Positions 25,089-34,522 of a DNA stretch of 64,000 bases are shown here, piece by piece. The stretch comes from Ahrensia kielensis DSM 5890 (GTDB taxonomy: Bacteria; Pseudomonadota; Alphaproteobacteria; Rhizobiales; Rhizobiaceae). A program made the position numbers and the translations under genes. A model generated the notes under the pieces. That model worked only from the letters and a program-made list of their open reading frames with translations, was not told the origin of the DNA and did no database searches. How positions within the stretch are numbered: the stretch's first letter is position 1; each line of letters opens with the position of its first letter. The stretch lies in contig NZ_KB894528.1 of assembly GCF_000374465.1 (NCBI RefSeq), positions 1,043,127-1,107,126 of the forward strand, in the 5' to 3' direction.

Positions 25089-26584
25089 TATCGAACCGTC
25101 AAAGTGCGTGCGACCGCATCTTTCCAGCCTGCCAATTTGCGCGTGCGTTCGGCTTCTTTCATTTTTGGTTTAAAGCGTTGATCGCGTTTCCACGTTTTTG
25201 CAAAACCTTTTTGATTAGGCCAAATGCCTGCACGCGAACCGGCGAGCCAAGCAACACCGAGCGCCGTTGTTTCCAGCACCATCGGGCGATCAACAGGCGC
25301 ATTCAAAAGGTCTGACAAGCGCTGCATAGTCCAATCCGACATCGCCATTCCGCCATCAACACGCAACGTTGTCTTGGCAGCTTTAGCGCCCTTCCAGTCT
25401 TTCTGCATAGCGTTCAAAAGGTCAGCCGTTTGATAACAAACAGCTTCCAACGTCGCTTTGGAAATCTCTTTGGCCGTTGTCGCACGGGTCAGGCCAAACA
25501 TTGCACCGCGTGCATCAGCATCCCAATGCGGTGCGCCAAGGCCAACAAAGGCAGGTACAAGGTAAACTTCTTGTTCAGGATCAGCCTCGGCAGCCAGCTT
25601 GCCGCTGGCATTGGCCTCGTCAATAATTTGCAAACCGTCACGCAGCCACTGCACAGAGGCGCCTGCCATGAAGATCGAGCCTTCCAATGCATAGGTCGTT
25701 TTGCCATCCAAACGATAGGCGATGGTTGTCAACAAACGGTTCTTGGACGTTACTGCGTCTGTGCCTGTGTTAAGCAGTGCAAAGCAACCTGTTCCATAGG
25801 TAGATTTAAACATTCCCGGTTCAAAGCACGCTTGGCCAATGGTCGCGGCCTGTTGGTCACCAGCAACACCATAAATCGGAATATCAGCGCCTAAAATATC
25901 CGCATGCGCGGTGCCAAAATCTGCCTGGCAATCCAACACCTCAGGCAAAATAGCAGCAGGGATATTGAGAATTTCGAGCAGCTTAGTGTCCCATTTATGG
26001 GTGCGAATATTAAACATCATTGTGCGAGCAGCATTGGTTGCATCTGTCACATGGCGATCACCGCCTGTGAGCCGCCAAATCAGAAAACTATCAATTGTGC
26101 CGAATAAAACAGAACCATTTTCTGCTTTCTTGCGCAGTCCACGCACATGATCGAGCATCCAAGCCACTTTGGTGGCTGAGAAATAAGGATCAAGCAACAA
26201 GCCTGTTTTCTTTGTAAATGTTTGTTCGTGCCCTATTTTTTTCAGATCATCGCACATATCTGCGGTTCTGCGATCTTGCCAAACAATTGCTTTATGAACT
26301 GGCTTGCCGGTTTTCTTATCCCACATCGCAACGGTTTCGCGTTGGTTAGTGATACCGATTGCAGCGATGTCTGAAGCGTCAATTTTCGCGTTTTTCATCG
26401 CGGTGTGACACACCTCGACGACACCTTCCCAAATGTCTTCCAGATCGTGTTCAACCCATCCAGATTTTGGAAAATGCTGCGTGAATTCTTTTTGGCTTAC
26501 ACCGGCAATGCTTTGGTCTTTATTGAAAACAATCGCGCGTGACGATGTCGTACCCTGATCAATGGCTAGAATATACTCGCCCAT
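25088..26584 (-). CDS. glpK: Glycerol kinase
   Basis: 498 residues of the FGGY kinase family, phosphorylating glycerol to sn-glycerol 3-phosphate. Marks include '[18 protein letters not shown]' at the N-terminus, '[19 protein letters not shown]', '[19 protein letters not shown]' and '[20 protein letters not shown]'. The length is typical. The ATG at 26584 follows GGGAGA; an in-frame ATG eight codons upstream lacks a ribosome site. No glpF, glpD or glpR is adjacent; instead it is coupled to a metallo-beta-lactamase-fold gene. Confidence 0.96.
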   Translation of the reverse strand: MGEYILAIDQGTTSSRAIVFNKDQSIAGVSQKEFTQHFPKSGWVEHDLEDIWEGVVEVCHTAMKNAKIDASDIAAIGITNQRETVAMWDKKTGKPVHKAIVWQDRRTADMCDDLKKIGHEQTFTKKTGLLLDPYFSATKVAWMLDHVRGLRKKAENGSVLFGTIDSFLIWRLTGGDRHVTDATNAARTMMFNIRTHKWDTKLLEILNIPAAILPEVLDCQADFGTAHADILGADIPIYGVAGDQQAATIGQACFEPGMFKSTYGTGCFALLNTGTDAVTSKNRLLTTIAYRLDGKTTYALEGSIFMAGASVQWLRDGLQIIDEANASGKLAAEADPEQEVYLVPAFVGLGAPHWDADARGAMFGLTRATTAKEISKATLEAVCYQTADLLNAMQKDWKGAKAAKTTLRVDGGMAMSDWTMQRLSDLLNAPVDRPMVLETTALGVAWLAGSRAGIWPNQKGFAKTWKRDQRFKPKMKEAERTRKLAGWKDAVARTLTVR

Positions 26585-26765
26585 ACTTTTCTCCCAAACT
26601 TCAAACAACGCAGCAAAGTACTTCCATGCTTAACGCGCGCATACGTTTTCTAACAACATCGGCACCCTAAATTTGCACGAACAATAATGCGTACATACAA
26701 AAGGTGCACAATGCTACAAGCTCTAAACATAAATCGTTTGAAATTTTATGAGCTAATCGTCAAGA

Positions 26766-27224
26766 CTATTGGCTTGCCTGTGGCTTTTCGTCCATCATCG
26801 CCAGCAATGTAATAACCGCAGCGCTTGGCTTGGCCAAATCATCGACCGAATACTTATCTAGAACCGCCATGAAGGCGTTCATTGCTTCACGCAAAGCAGA
26901 TGTTAAACGGCAATTATCAATGAGCGGACAATCTGTATCTTCGCGTTCAAAGCATTCAGCAATTGTGAAATTTTCTTCGGTAAGACGCGCAATTTCACCC
27001 AGTTTAATTTCAGAAGCAGGTCTTGCCAACCGAATACCGCCATTTCGCCCTCTGACTGTTTCGATGATTCCCGCTGAAACAAGCGGTTGTAAAATCTTAA
27101 ACAGAAATGGCTCAGACGCACCATAAACGCGGCTAATATCAGCGATACGGCTCAGCCGACCGCCACTCGATGCGCAAAACATCAATATGCGAAATGCGTA
27201 ATCAGTTTGTTTTGTAAGCTTCAT
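26766..27224 (-). CDS. rirA: Rrf2-family iron regulator RirA
   Basis: 152 residues beginning MKLTKQTDYAFRIL, with a winged helix ('YGASEPFLFKILQPLVSAG', 'VRGRNGGIRLARP') and three spaced cysteines in 'AECFEREDTDCPLIDNC' that hold the [Fe-S] cluster in RirA. RirA is the rhizobial repressor of iron uptake genes, binding iron-responsive operators when iron is sufficient. The ATG at 27224 gives the family N-terminus. It is divergent from a ferric-iron binding protein gene with a matching candidate operator, so local regulation is likely. IscR is the alternative Rrf2 member, but isc genes are absent and the cysteine spacing fits RirA. Confidence 0.9.
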   Translation of the reverse strand: MKLTKQTDYAFRILMFCASSGGRLSRIADISRVYGASEPFLFKILQPLVSAGIIETVRGRNGGIRLARPASEIKLGEIARLTEENFTIAECFEREDTDCPLIDNCRLTSALREAMNAFMAVLDKYSVDDLAKPSAAVITLLAMMDEKPQASQ

Positions 27225-27343
27225 TAAAATGGTCTCCACAACTTAAATAGCAACCCGAAGCATAAGTTTCCAGAAAAACTTACTTCTTTCGTCAAGTTTT
27301 ATTCTTGACCTTATTGACACGCAATTGGGTCGACAATAAAACA

Positions 27344-27358
27344 TGACAAAATAAATCA
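27344..27358. promoter_or_regulatory. Candidate iron-responsive operator (TGA-N9-TCA)
   Basis: TGACAAAATAAATCA fits the TGA-N9-TCA core reported for RirA operators and lies 17 bases before the start of the ferric-iron binding protein gene. A TTGACA at 27314-27319 may be the -35 element of that gene's promoter. The match is short, so chance is possible, but rirA next door makes it plausible. Confidence 0.5.
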
Positions 27359-27375
27359 AGTTAAAAGGAACAGTC

Positions 27376-28404
27376 ATGACTTTAGCTAAAGCCGCGCTCA
27401 TCGCACTCACTGCGGCAACCGCCCTTACAGGGACCGCCCAGATGGCATTCGCAGATGGCGAGTTAAATCTGTACTCGTCGCGCCATTACGACACTGACGA
27501 GAAGCTATATGGCGACTTCGAAGAGCAGACAGGCATTAAGATCAACCGTATTGAAGGCAATGCTGACGAGTTGATTGAACGCTTGAAAAGCGAAGGTGCA
27601 AATAGTCCTGCAGATGTTCTTTTGACTGTTGATGCAGGCCGTATCTGGCGCGCAGAATCAGCTGATCTTTTTGCAGCCGTTGAAAGCGAAGAGCTTGAAA
27701 AACGCATTCCAGCAGCACTTCAGCACCCTGAAAACCATTGGTTTGGCTTTTCAACACGTGCACGCATGATTTTCTATTCGAAAGATCGCGTTTCAGAACC
27801 ACCACAGACTTATGCTGACTTGGCTGACCCAAAATATAAAGGTCAAATTTGCACACGTTCATCGTCTAATATCTACATGTTGTCACTTTTGGCATCGCGC
27901 ATTGCCCATGATGGTGCAGAAGTAGCAACGCAGTTTGCTCAAGGTCTTAAAGACAATCTAGCGCGTGAGCCTCAAGGCGGTGACACAGATCAGCTTCGTG
28001 GTCTTGTTTCAGGTGAATGTGATATCGCTGTAGCTAACTCTTATTACTTCGCACGTGCTATGCGCACTGAAGTAAAAGACCTTTCTGCTGACATCGACCA
28101 GATCGGTTGGGTTTTCCCCGATCAAGACGGCAACGGCACACATGTGAATGTTTCTGCAGCTGGCCTTTTGAAGAATGCGCCGAACAAAGAAAATGCGGTG
28201 AAATTCTTGGAATATCTCGCATCTGATTCAGCACAGCATTATTTCGCTGCAGGCAATGATGAATTTCCAGTTGTCGATGGCGTTGAAAAATCAGCCTCTG
28301 TTATAAAACTAGGTGAGTTCAAAGCCGATGAGTTGAACCTGTCTGAGCTCGGCACGAACCAAGCCAAAGCACAAGAAATCTACAACACTGTCGGTTACAA
28401 ATAA
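27376..28404 (+). CDS. Ferric-iron ABC transporter periplasmic binding protein
   Basis: 342 residues with a signal peptide (about 26 residues, ending AFA before DGELNLYSSRHYD). The mature protein resembles FbpA/FutA/AfuA proteins: 'GIKINRIEGNADELIERLKS', 'ARMIFYSKDRV', 'GQICTRSSSNIYMLSLLAS' and the tyrosine pair in 'IAVANSYYFARAM', typical ferric ligands. It binds Fe(III) in the periplasm for import. A good ribosome site (AAAAGGAA) precedes it. The permease lies in convergent orientation immediately downstream, sharing a terminator region. RirA control is likely. Confidence 0.9.
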   Translation: MTLAKAALIALTAATALTGTAQMAFADGELNLYSSRHYDTDEKLYGDFEEQTGIKINRIEGNADELIERLKSEGANSPADVLLTVDAGRIWRAESADLFAAVESEELEKRIPAALQHPENHWFGFSTRARMIFYSKDRVSEPPQTYADLADPKYKGQICTRSSSNIYMLSLLASRIAHDGAEVATQFAQGLKDNLAREPQGGDTDQLRGLVSGECDIAVANSYYFARAMRTEVKDLSADIDQIGWVFPDQDGNGTHVNVSAAGLLKNAPNKENAVKFLEYLASDSAQHYFAAGNDEFPVVDGVEKSASVIKLGEFKADELNLSELGTNQAKAQEIYNTVGYK

Positions 28405-28446
28405 GCACGCCAAATTCGAAGGTGGCACCCTTCAATTAAGCTAGCT

Positions 28447-30141
28447 TTAGCCCGCGGCCTCGGTCGCGGGCTTTTTGTTTGCCTTGCCCACAATCGGCAG
28501 TGAAATTTCACTGTGGTGGCGTGGCCGAGAACCCGCAATTGTGAAACATAAAATGATAACGGGCAGCAGCCCAAACGCGACAATGATCAGCGATGGGACA
28601 GCGGCTTGCGCAAGACGCTCATCAGAAGCAAGTCGGTAGGCCTGCACAGCCAGTGTGTCAAAATTGAAAGGCCGCAAAATAAGCGTTGCGGGCAATTCCT
28701 TCATTGTATCAACAAAGACGATCAACAAACCGGTCAGAAGGCTGGCACGCATAAGCGGCAGATGCACCTTCAAGAACATGCGCATACTATTTGCGCCTAG
28801 TGAGCGCGCTACCGCATCAACATTCGGTTTAATCGCGCTCATGCCCGTATCAAAAGCAGAAAGCGCCGCCGCCATAAACCGCACGGCATAGGCGAAAATC
28901 AAAATGATGATTGAACCTGAGAGCAACAAGCCGCTGGAAATATCAAATTTCTCCCGCAAGAATGCATCAAGCGCATTGTCGAAAGCAGCCATCGGCACGA
29001 GCAAGCCAACCGCAATCACGCCGCCTGGAATGGCATAGCCAAGCCCTGCCAGCATTTTGGACCGCTCGGCCCAGCGGCTTGGATAAAGCCGCGACCAATA
29101 ACCAACCAAAACAGCACCAATGACTGTAAACACCGCTGCAATTGACGATACGGTGAGCGAATTGGCAATGAAATGCACATAGCGCGATGTGAATGGGTTT
29201 TGGCCTGACTCAATCGCCATTTGTGTCAAAACGATCAACGGAATGAGAAAACCAAAAAGAATCGGTGCCACACAGATGACAAAAGCAAAGAAAGACTGCC
29301 AGCCCTTCAAGTGATGCGGCGCCATGGCCTCAACACGTTTGCCTGCCTCATGATGTTTTGCAGCACCGCGTTGCGCTTTCTCCAGAAAGACCAAAAATAG
29401 AGCAACAATCAAAAGACAAAATGCCAGCTGAGCAGCAGCAGACCGATCACCAATCGAAAACCATGCTTGATAGATACCTGTCGCAAATGTTTGCACACCG
29501 AAATGCGCAACAGTGCCAAAATCAGCGACAGTTTCCATCAAAACCAGAATAACGCCGCCAGCGATGGCTGGGCGCGCAACAGGCAAACTAACACGTAAAA
29601 ACGCAGACCATGGTCTATGGCCAAGTGTTCGCGCGGCAAGATATGCCGTCGGCGATTGACGCAAAAATGCAGCGCGTGCGAGCAAATACACGTAAGGATA
29701 CAGCACAAACATCAACATAAGCGCTGCACCGCCCAAAGAGCGTACTTCAGGAAACCAATAATCGCGCGGCCCCCATCCGGTAATATCACGCAGCAAGGAC
29801 TGTACGGCACCGGGATGGTCCAATAAATCCGTATAGGCGTAAGCCAAAACATAAGCGGGAAACGCAAGCGGCAAAGCCAATAAAAACTCAAACAGTCTGC
29901 GGCCGGGGAATTGGCAGGTTGTAACAAGCCACGCCGTTGACGTGCCGATAACCGCAGAACCAAGGCCGACGAAAAAGATAAGCTGAACCGTTGCCCAAAT
30001 AAAGCGCGGCATGACGGTGGTTGCCAGCCCAGCCCATGTATCAAATGTACCCGTTAACGCTGAAATGGCGACAGCTACAATCGGTACTAAGCAAAGTCCG
30101 GCAAACAGGCCGACAGCGGCTTTAAATGAAAAACGACCCAA
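28447..30141 (-). CDS. Ferric-iron ABC transporter permease (FbpB-type, double core)
   Basis: 564 residues with about twelve helices and two BPD_transp_1 halves, each with an EAA-type loop ('RTLGHRPWSAFLRVSLPVAR' and 'ARSLGANSMRMFLKVHLPLM'), as in FbpB/SfuB iron permeases. It should carry Fe(III) delivered by the convergently encoded binding protein. No ATPase gene adjoins it, so the nucleotide-binding subunit must come from elsewhere. The C-terminal codons form the terminator of the facing gene. About 140 bases upstream hold no obvious TGA-N9-TCA site. Confidence 0.9.
   Translation of the reverse strand: MGRFSFKAAVGLFAGLCLVPIVAVAISALTGTFDTWAGLATTVMPRFIWATVQLIFFVGLGSAVIGTSTAWLVTTCQFPGRRLFEFLLALPLAFPAYVLAYAYTDLLDHPGAVQSLLRDITGWGPRDYWFPEVRSLGGAALMLMFVLYPYVYLLARAAFLRQSPTAYLAARTLGHRPWSAFLRVSLPVARPAIAGGVILVLMETVADFGTVAHFGVQTFATGIYQAWFSIGDRSAAAQLAFCLLIVALFLVFLEKAQRGAAKHHEAGKRVEAMAPHHLKGWQSFFAFVICVAPILFGFLIPLIVLTQMAIESGQNPFTSRYVHFIANSLTVSSIAAVFTVIGAVLVGYWSRLYPSRWAERSKMLAGLGYAIPGGVIAVGLLVPMAAFDNALDAFLREKFDISSGLLLSGSIIILIFAYAVRFMAAALSAFDTGMSAIKPNVDAVARSLGANSMRMFLKVHLPLMRASLLTGLLIVFVDTMKELPATLILRPFNFDTLAVQAYRLASDERLAQAAVPSLIIVAFGLLPVIILCFTIAGSRPRHHSEISLPIVGKANKKPATEAAG
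28449..28476 (+). terminator. Terminator of the iron-binding-protein gene, inside permease 3' end
   Basis: AGCCCGCG (28449-28456) pairs perfectly with CGCGGGCT (28465-28472), followed by T5. The hairpin encodes the last residues and stop region of the convergent permease gene, so the same bases serve as terminator on one strand and coding sequence on the other. Confidence 0.88.
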
Positions 30142-30282
30142 CTGAGTACCAACTTAAATTGAAGAACTATAATTTCTCGCTGGAAAGTGGAGTAAATGAA
30201 ACATATTTTATGGTCAACCGATCAACACCAGCGATGAAGTCGCACCAAGTTGAATAAACCAAGCCAGAATTGACTTCACTTC

Positions 30283-31299
30283 TTAGCTCACCTTAGAAAA
30301 CCTATATATTGTATGCTGAGTAAGCACCTCATTAGGCATCAACACAGATGTGGGAAAAGCAGCATTATTTATAGCGTCTGGCCAAATTTGTGTTTCAAGG
30401 CATATACCTGAGCCCAGCTTATAAGCACGGCCGTCCAAACCAGCATCTAAAACAGCTAAGCCCCCACTTGCATAAAAATGAACACCCGGCTCTGTTGTTA
30501 AAACATCCATTTCCACGCCGGAAGAAGGCGCAGACACGCGCGCAACTTCAGTCAGCGGGCGGCGCGTGTCGGCAAGACAATAATTATGATCATAATTTTT
30601 AAAGTCGCCAATCGGACGCAACACACGAAAATCATATAAAGTCTGGCTGACGTCAGCGATCTCACCTGTTGGCACGATTGTTTCGTCTGCCACAAGGTAG
30701 CGATCTGCATCCACCCTTAAACGGTGCAAACTAACATCATTACTGCCACCATCTTCCAGATTGAAATAGCTGTGATTAGTAAGATTGCAGAGCGTTGCTT
30801 TGTCGCTTTGCGCCTCAAGTTTAATACTCAGCGCATTGTCATCAGTTAAACGATAAGTGCACGTTGCAATAAGTTTTCCTGGGTAGCCCGCCTCTCCGTC
30901 TTCACTTACAAGCTGGAGTTTGACGGCACTTTCGCTGACCTCAACAATGTCCCAACATTTGCTATAAAAACCATTAGGACCGCCATGCAAATGATGTACG
31001 TCTCCTTCAGCGCGTTCCAGTTGATACTCAGTGCCCGCAATTGTGCACGTGCCATTTGACACTCGGTTTGCGCAGCGCCCTACAATTGCACCAAAATAAG
31101 CACGGTTATTTTCATAAGCCTCAAGCCTATCAAAACCAAGAACGAGCGGTGAATTGTGCCCTTGGAGCCGCAAATCCTGAACCACTGCGCCATAAGTGAT
31201 TATTGACGCGGTAAGAGCGCCATTATGCAATGCGATTTTTTTGACAGGAGAACCACTCTTTGTCATTCCCCAGTCTTCTATATTTGTTGTCTCAACCAT
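30283..31299 (-). CDS. galM: Aldose 1-epimerase (galactose mutarotase family)
   Basis: 338 residues of the GalM fold, interconverting alpha and beta anomers of aldoses. Family segments include 'ASIITYGAVVQDLRLQGHN', 'VGRCANRVSNGTC', 'HHLHGGPNGFYSKCW' with the catalytic-type His, 'NLTNHSYFNLEDGG' with the second His, and 'GICLETQIWPDAINN' with the catalytic Glu. The start overlaps the stop of the upstream semialdehyde dehydrogenase gene (TAATG). The pairing suggests a sugar or sugar-acid pathway rather than galactose alone. Confidence 0.9.
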   Translation of the reverse strand: MVETTNIEDWGMTKSGSPVKKIALHNGALTASIITYGAVVQDLRLQGHNSPLVLGFDRLEAYENNRAYFGAIVGRCANRVSNGTCTIAGTEYQLERAEGDVHHLHGGPNGFYSKCWDIVEVSESAVKLQLVSEDGEAGYPGKLIATCTYRLTDDNALSIKLEAQSDKATLCNLTNHSYFNLEDGGSNDVSLHRLRVDADRYLVADETIVPTGEIADVSQTLYDFRVLRPIGDFKNYDHNYCLADTRRPLTEVARVSAPSSGVEMDVLTTEPGVHFYASGGLAVLDAGLDGRAYKLGSGICLETQIWPDAINNAAFPTSVLMPNEVLTQHTIYRFSKVS

Positions 31300-32753
31300 T
31301 ACATTCCCAAACCGCCAACAGCGACATATTTAACATCAAGATAATCATCAATGCCCTGATGGCCGCCCTCTTTACCAAGGCCAGATTGTTTTAACCCACC
31401 AAATGGTGCTTCTGGCGTAGCAATTACACCTTCATTGATGCCAACGAGGCCGTATTTGAGTTCTTCCATCATGCGCCATGCACGCCCAAGATTTTGCGTA
31501 TAAACAAAGCTCGCAAGACCGAAAATAGTATCATTGGCCATTGCAACCGCTTCTTCTTCTTTCTCAAATTTGAATACGGGCGCTACAGGGCCAAAAATCT
31601 CTTCTTTTGAAAACCGCATATTTTGCGTTGCATTGGCAATCACGGTCGGCTGGAAGAATGTTTGGCCAAGTTCATGACGTTTACCGCCAACGGTGATGTC
31701 ACCACCCTTTTCAACGGCATCTCCAACCAGCTCTTCAACTTTAGCAAGTGCTGCATCATTGATGAGTGGTCCTTGAACCACACCATCCTCATTGCCTTCG
31801 CCAACTTTCATCGCACCAGCTGCCTCAGTCAACTTCTTGACGAAGCTGTCATATATGCCTGCCTGAACGTAAAAACGGTTGGTACAAACACATGTTTGCC
31901 CTGCATTTCTGAATTTTGCAGCAATCGCACCTGTGATCGCGGCATCAATGTCCGCATCATCAAACACGATAAAGGGCGCATTACCGCCAAGCTCCATCGA
32001 CACTTTTTTGACCGTATCTGCAGATTGAGAAAGCAATATTTTGCCAACGCGAGTCGAGCCCGTAAAGCTGATCTTACGCACGGCTTCGCTTGCACATAGT
32101 GCCTTGCCGATAGCGGCAGCATCGCCAGTCAGAATATTGACAACACCAGCAGGAACACCCGCCTGCTCTGCAATCAGCCCCCAAGCGATACCAGAATAGG
32201 GGGTAAATTCTGATGGTTTAATGATGATCGTGCAGCCAGCGGCCAATGCCGGTCCAAGCTTGCGCGGAATCATCGACGATGGAAAATTCCAAGGCGTAAT
32301 CGCGGCAACAACCCCCACAGGCTCCTTCATCACCATTAAACGGCGCGAAGCAATCGGGCTGGGCACAAGATCTCCATAAACACGGCGACCTTCTTCTGCA
32401 AACCAACGCAAATAAGCAGCAGAACCACCAACTTCAGCCCGTGCTTCTGCAATTGGCTTACCCTGCTCCATCGTCAATAATTGTGCCAATGCTTCTTGGT
32501 TTTCCAAAACCAGATCATGCATTTTCAGCAAAATATTGGCACGTTCTAGCGCAGTGGTTTTACGCCAAGTCTTAAAGGCTTCGGCGGCCGCATCAATCGC
32601 GCGCTCAGTCTCTGCCGTCGAACAATTCGGCACAGTTCCAATGGTCGCACCAGTTGCTGGATTATTCACAGCAATGGTTTGCCCACTATCAGCAGCAAGC
32701 CAAGCGCCATCGATGTAATTTTCTTCGCGAAGGAACTGATTACCGGTAGACAT
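31299..32753 (-). CDS. gabD: Succinate-semialdehyde (or related) dehydrogenase
   Basis: 484 residues of the aldehyde dehydrogenase superfamily in the GabD branch. Key segments are 'AAITPWNFPSSMIPRKLGPA', 'FTGSTRVGKILL', the general-base Glu in 'SMELGGNAPFIV' and the catalytic cysteine in 'NAGQTCVCTNRF'. It oxidises succinate semialdehyde to succinate with NAD(P). Because it is coupled to an aldose epimerase rather than gabT, 2-oxoglutarate semialdehyde from pentose or uronate breakdown is a reasonable alternative substrate. The ATG at 32753 follows GGGAGA; an upstream frame extension has no ribosome site. Confidence 0.85.
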   Translation of the reverse strand: MSTGNQFLREENYIDGAWLAADSGQTIAVNNPATGATIGTVPNCSTAETERAIDAAAEAFKTWRKTTALERANILLKMHDLVLENQEALAQLLTMEQGKPIAEARAEVGGSAAYLRWFAEEGRRVYGDLVPSPIASRRLMVMKEPVGVVAAITPWNFPSSMIPRKLGPALAAGCTIIIKPSEFTPYSGIAWGLIAEQAGVPAGVVNILTGDAAAIGKALCASEAVRKISFTGSTRVGKILLSQSADTVKKVSMELGGNAPFIVFDDADIDAAITGAIAAKFRNAGQTCVCTNRFYVQAGIYDSFVKKLTEAAGAMKVGEGNEDGVVQGPLINDAALAKVEELVGDAVEKGGDITVGGKRHELGQTFFQPTVIANATQNMRFSKEEIFGPVAPVFKFEKEEEAVAMANDTIFGLASFVYTQNLGRAWRMMEELKYGLVGINEGVIATPEAPFGGLKQSGLGKEGGHQGIDDYLDVKYVAVGGLGM

Positions 32754-32973
32754 AGCATTTTCTCCCGCCAGATAAGGCATTTTTGCAGATTATTTTAATT
32801 GCATCCTTGTAAGGCAATCATTAGATGCGTCAATGAACTTTGGATTGATCGACCAGAAAGTCGTCTTGAGTCTTTTACTTGCGCGCGAAACCGTTTAGAT
32901 ACGCGGCAACCAAAACAATAAGTAGGCGCGCGGGAATTATTCGCGGTGCATATGAAATCAGAAGGATAACACC

Positions 32974-33255
32974 GTGGCAGACACGTTTAACAAAGTGGCA
33001 GACATTATTGCGGATACAAGTGAAATTGACCGCGAGACAATTACAGAAGAAAGCCACACGATTGATGATCTTGGCATTGATAGCCTTGATTTCCTTGATA
33101 TCGTTTTTGCTATCGACAAAGAATTTGGCATTAAAATCCCGCTTGAAAAGTGGACGCAGGATGTCAACGACGGCAAAGTTCCAACCGAAGAATATTTCGT
33201 GTTGAAGAATCTTTGCGGTAAAATTGACGAACTCGTCGCGGCAAAATCTGCTTAA
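32974..33255 (+). CDS. acpXL: Acyl carrier protein for very-long-chain fatty acids (AcpXL)
   Basis: A 93-residue acyl carrier protein beginning with GTG behind AAGGA. Ser37 in 'GIDSLDFLD' is the phosphopantetheine site. The length and the C-terminal half ('[20 protein letters not shown]') match AcpXL, the dedicated carrier on which 27-hydroxyoctacosanoate is built for lipid A in rhizobia and brucellae, rather than housekeeping AcpP. It heads a five-gene cluster ending in the lipid A acyltransferase. In related genomes fabZXL follows directly; here it is missing. Confidence 0.94.
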   Translation: MADTFNKVADIIADTSEIDRETITEESHTIDDLGIDSLDFLDIVFAIDKEFGIKIPLEKWTQDVNDGKVPTEEYFVLKNLCGKIDELVAAKSA

Positions 33256-33307
33256 TTGACAAAATTTATTTACTTGAAATGAAAATTCGATAGTCGGAGG
33301 GTCAACC

Positions 33308-34522
33308 ATGAACGAACAGAACATGGACGGTCGTGACGTTGTAATTACCGGTATCGGAATGGTTTCGGCACTGGGTGTAGGCGCTCAGCAAAACTGGGAC
33401 AATTTTTCATCGGGCGCTGCGCCTGTATTTGATAGTGAAAAATTTTCGCCCTACACCGTGCATCCTCTGCCCGAAATCGATTGGGCAGAGCAAATCTCTA
33501 GGCGCGATCAACGCCAGATGGAGGCGTGGCAACGTATCGGCACCTACACTGCCGGTTTGGCGCTTGATGATGCTGGCCTAAAGGACAGCCTCGAATTTAC
33601 GTCGACTATGGATATGATCGTTGCGGCCGCAGGCGGTGAGCGCGACGTTGATGTCGACACAATGATCCTTGCAGAAGCAAGCAAAGGTGAAACGGACACG
33701 TCGATCATCGTCAATGAAAAATTGACGACAGAGCTACGTCCAACATTGTTTCTAGCCCAGCTTTCCAATCTGTTAGCTGGCAACATTTCTATTGTGCATA
33801 AAGTAACAGGCTCCTCACGCACTTTCATGGGCGAGGAGGGCGCGGGCATTTCTGCCGTGCGCACTGCTGCGGCCCGTATTCGCTCAGGTCAGAGCACACA
33901 CGCGCTTGTTGGCGCTTCGTTCAACGCTGAACATCCAGATATGTTGCTTGGATATGAAATCGAGCATCATTTAAAGCGCGATGGCTGGACGTCTGTTTGG
34001 CAACGTGAAGACAGTGATGGCGGCGGCCTTATAACCGGTTCAGGCGGCACTTTTCTCGTTTTGGAATCACGTAGCCATGCCGAAGCGCGCGGCGCTCGTA
34101 TTTATGCGACACTTGAAAGCGTTGAGGCCGATCAAGGTAAATCGGATCAAACTGCAACCGCTGAACGCTTAAGCGGAATTAGCAGTGCGACAAAACTAGC
34201 AAATGCAAGCTACATCATTTCAGCAGCATCTGGCGCAAAGCAACGCACTGAAATTGAAAAAGAATTTCTAAATTCATCACTTAAAGCCGTGCCAGTACGC
34301 GGCGTTGCTTCAGCCGTTGGTCATATGCGCGAAGTGCAATTTCCCTTCGCCATCGCATTGGCCGCTTTGAGCCTGCATCACGAAAAACCAATTGAACAAA
34401 TGGATAGCCGCTTTGAGGTTGCCATCAGTCAAAAGCCAGAGCGTGTTGGCGTTCTAAGTCTTGGATATGAAGACGCAGAAGGCGCAGCTTTTCTAACACC
34501 TGCGAACGGAGGCAAAGCATAA
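33308..34522 (+). CDS. Cysteine-free ketosynthase-like subunit (FabF2XL-like)
   Basis: 404 residues with the thiolase/ketosynthase fold ('VVITGIGMVSALGVGAQQNW', 'SDGGGLITGSGGTFLVLES'). It contains no cysteine at all. The usual active-site STACAS segment is replaced by 'KVTGSSRTFMG' (about 165-174), and the NAHGTST His site reads 'YIISAASGAKQR'. The GH of the second His motif remains ('SAVGHMREV'). It therefore cannot condense acyl chains in the standard way and resembles a chain-length-factor (KS-beta) partner of the complete ketosynthase that follows with TAATG overlap. It follows acpXL in the very-long-chain lipid A cluster. Start ATG has GGAGGG upstream. Confidence 0.88.
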   Translation: MNEQNMDGRDVVITGIGMVSALGVGAQQNWDNFSSGAAPVFDSEKFSPYTVHPLPEIDWAEQISRRDQRQMEAWQRIGTYTAGLALDDAGLKDSLEFTSTMDMIVAAAGGERDVDVDTMILAEASKGETDTSIIVNEKLTTELRPTLFLAQLSNLLAGNISIVHKVTGSSRTFMGEEGAGISAVRTAAARIRSGQSTHALVGASFNAEHPDMLLGYEIEHHLKRDGWTSVWQREDSDGGGLITGSGGTFLVLESRSHAEARGARIYATLESVEADQGKSDQTATAERLSGISSATKLANASYIISAASGAKQRTEIEKEFLNSSLKAVPVRGVASAVGHMREVQFPFAIALAALSLHHEKPIEQMDSRFEVAISQKPERVGVLSLGYEDAEGAAFLTPANGGKA

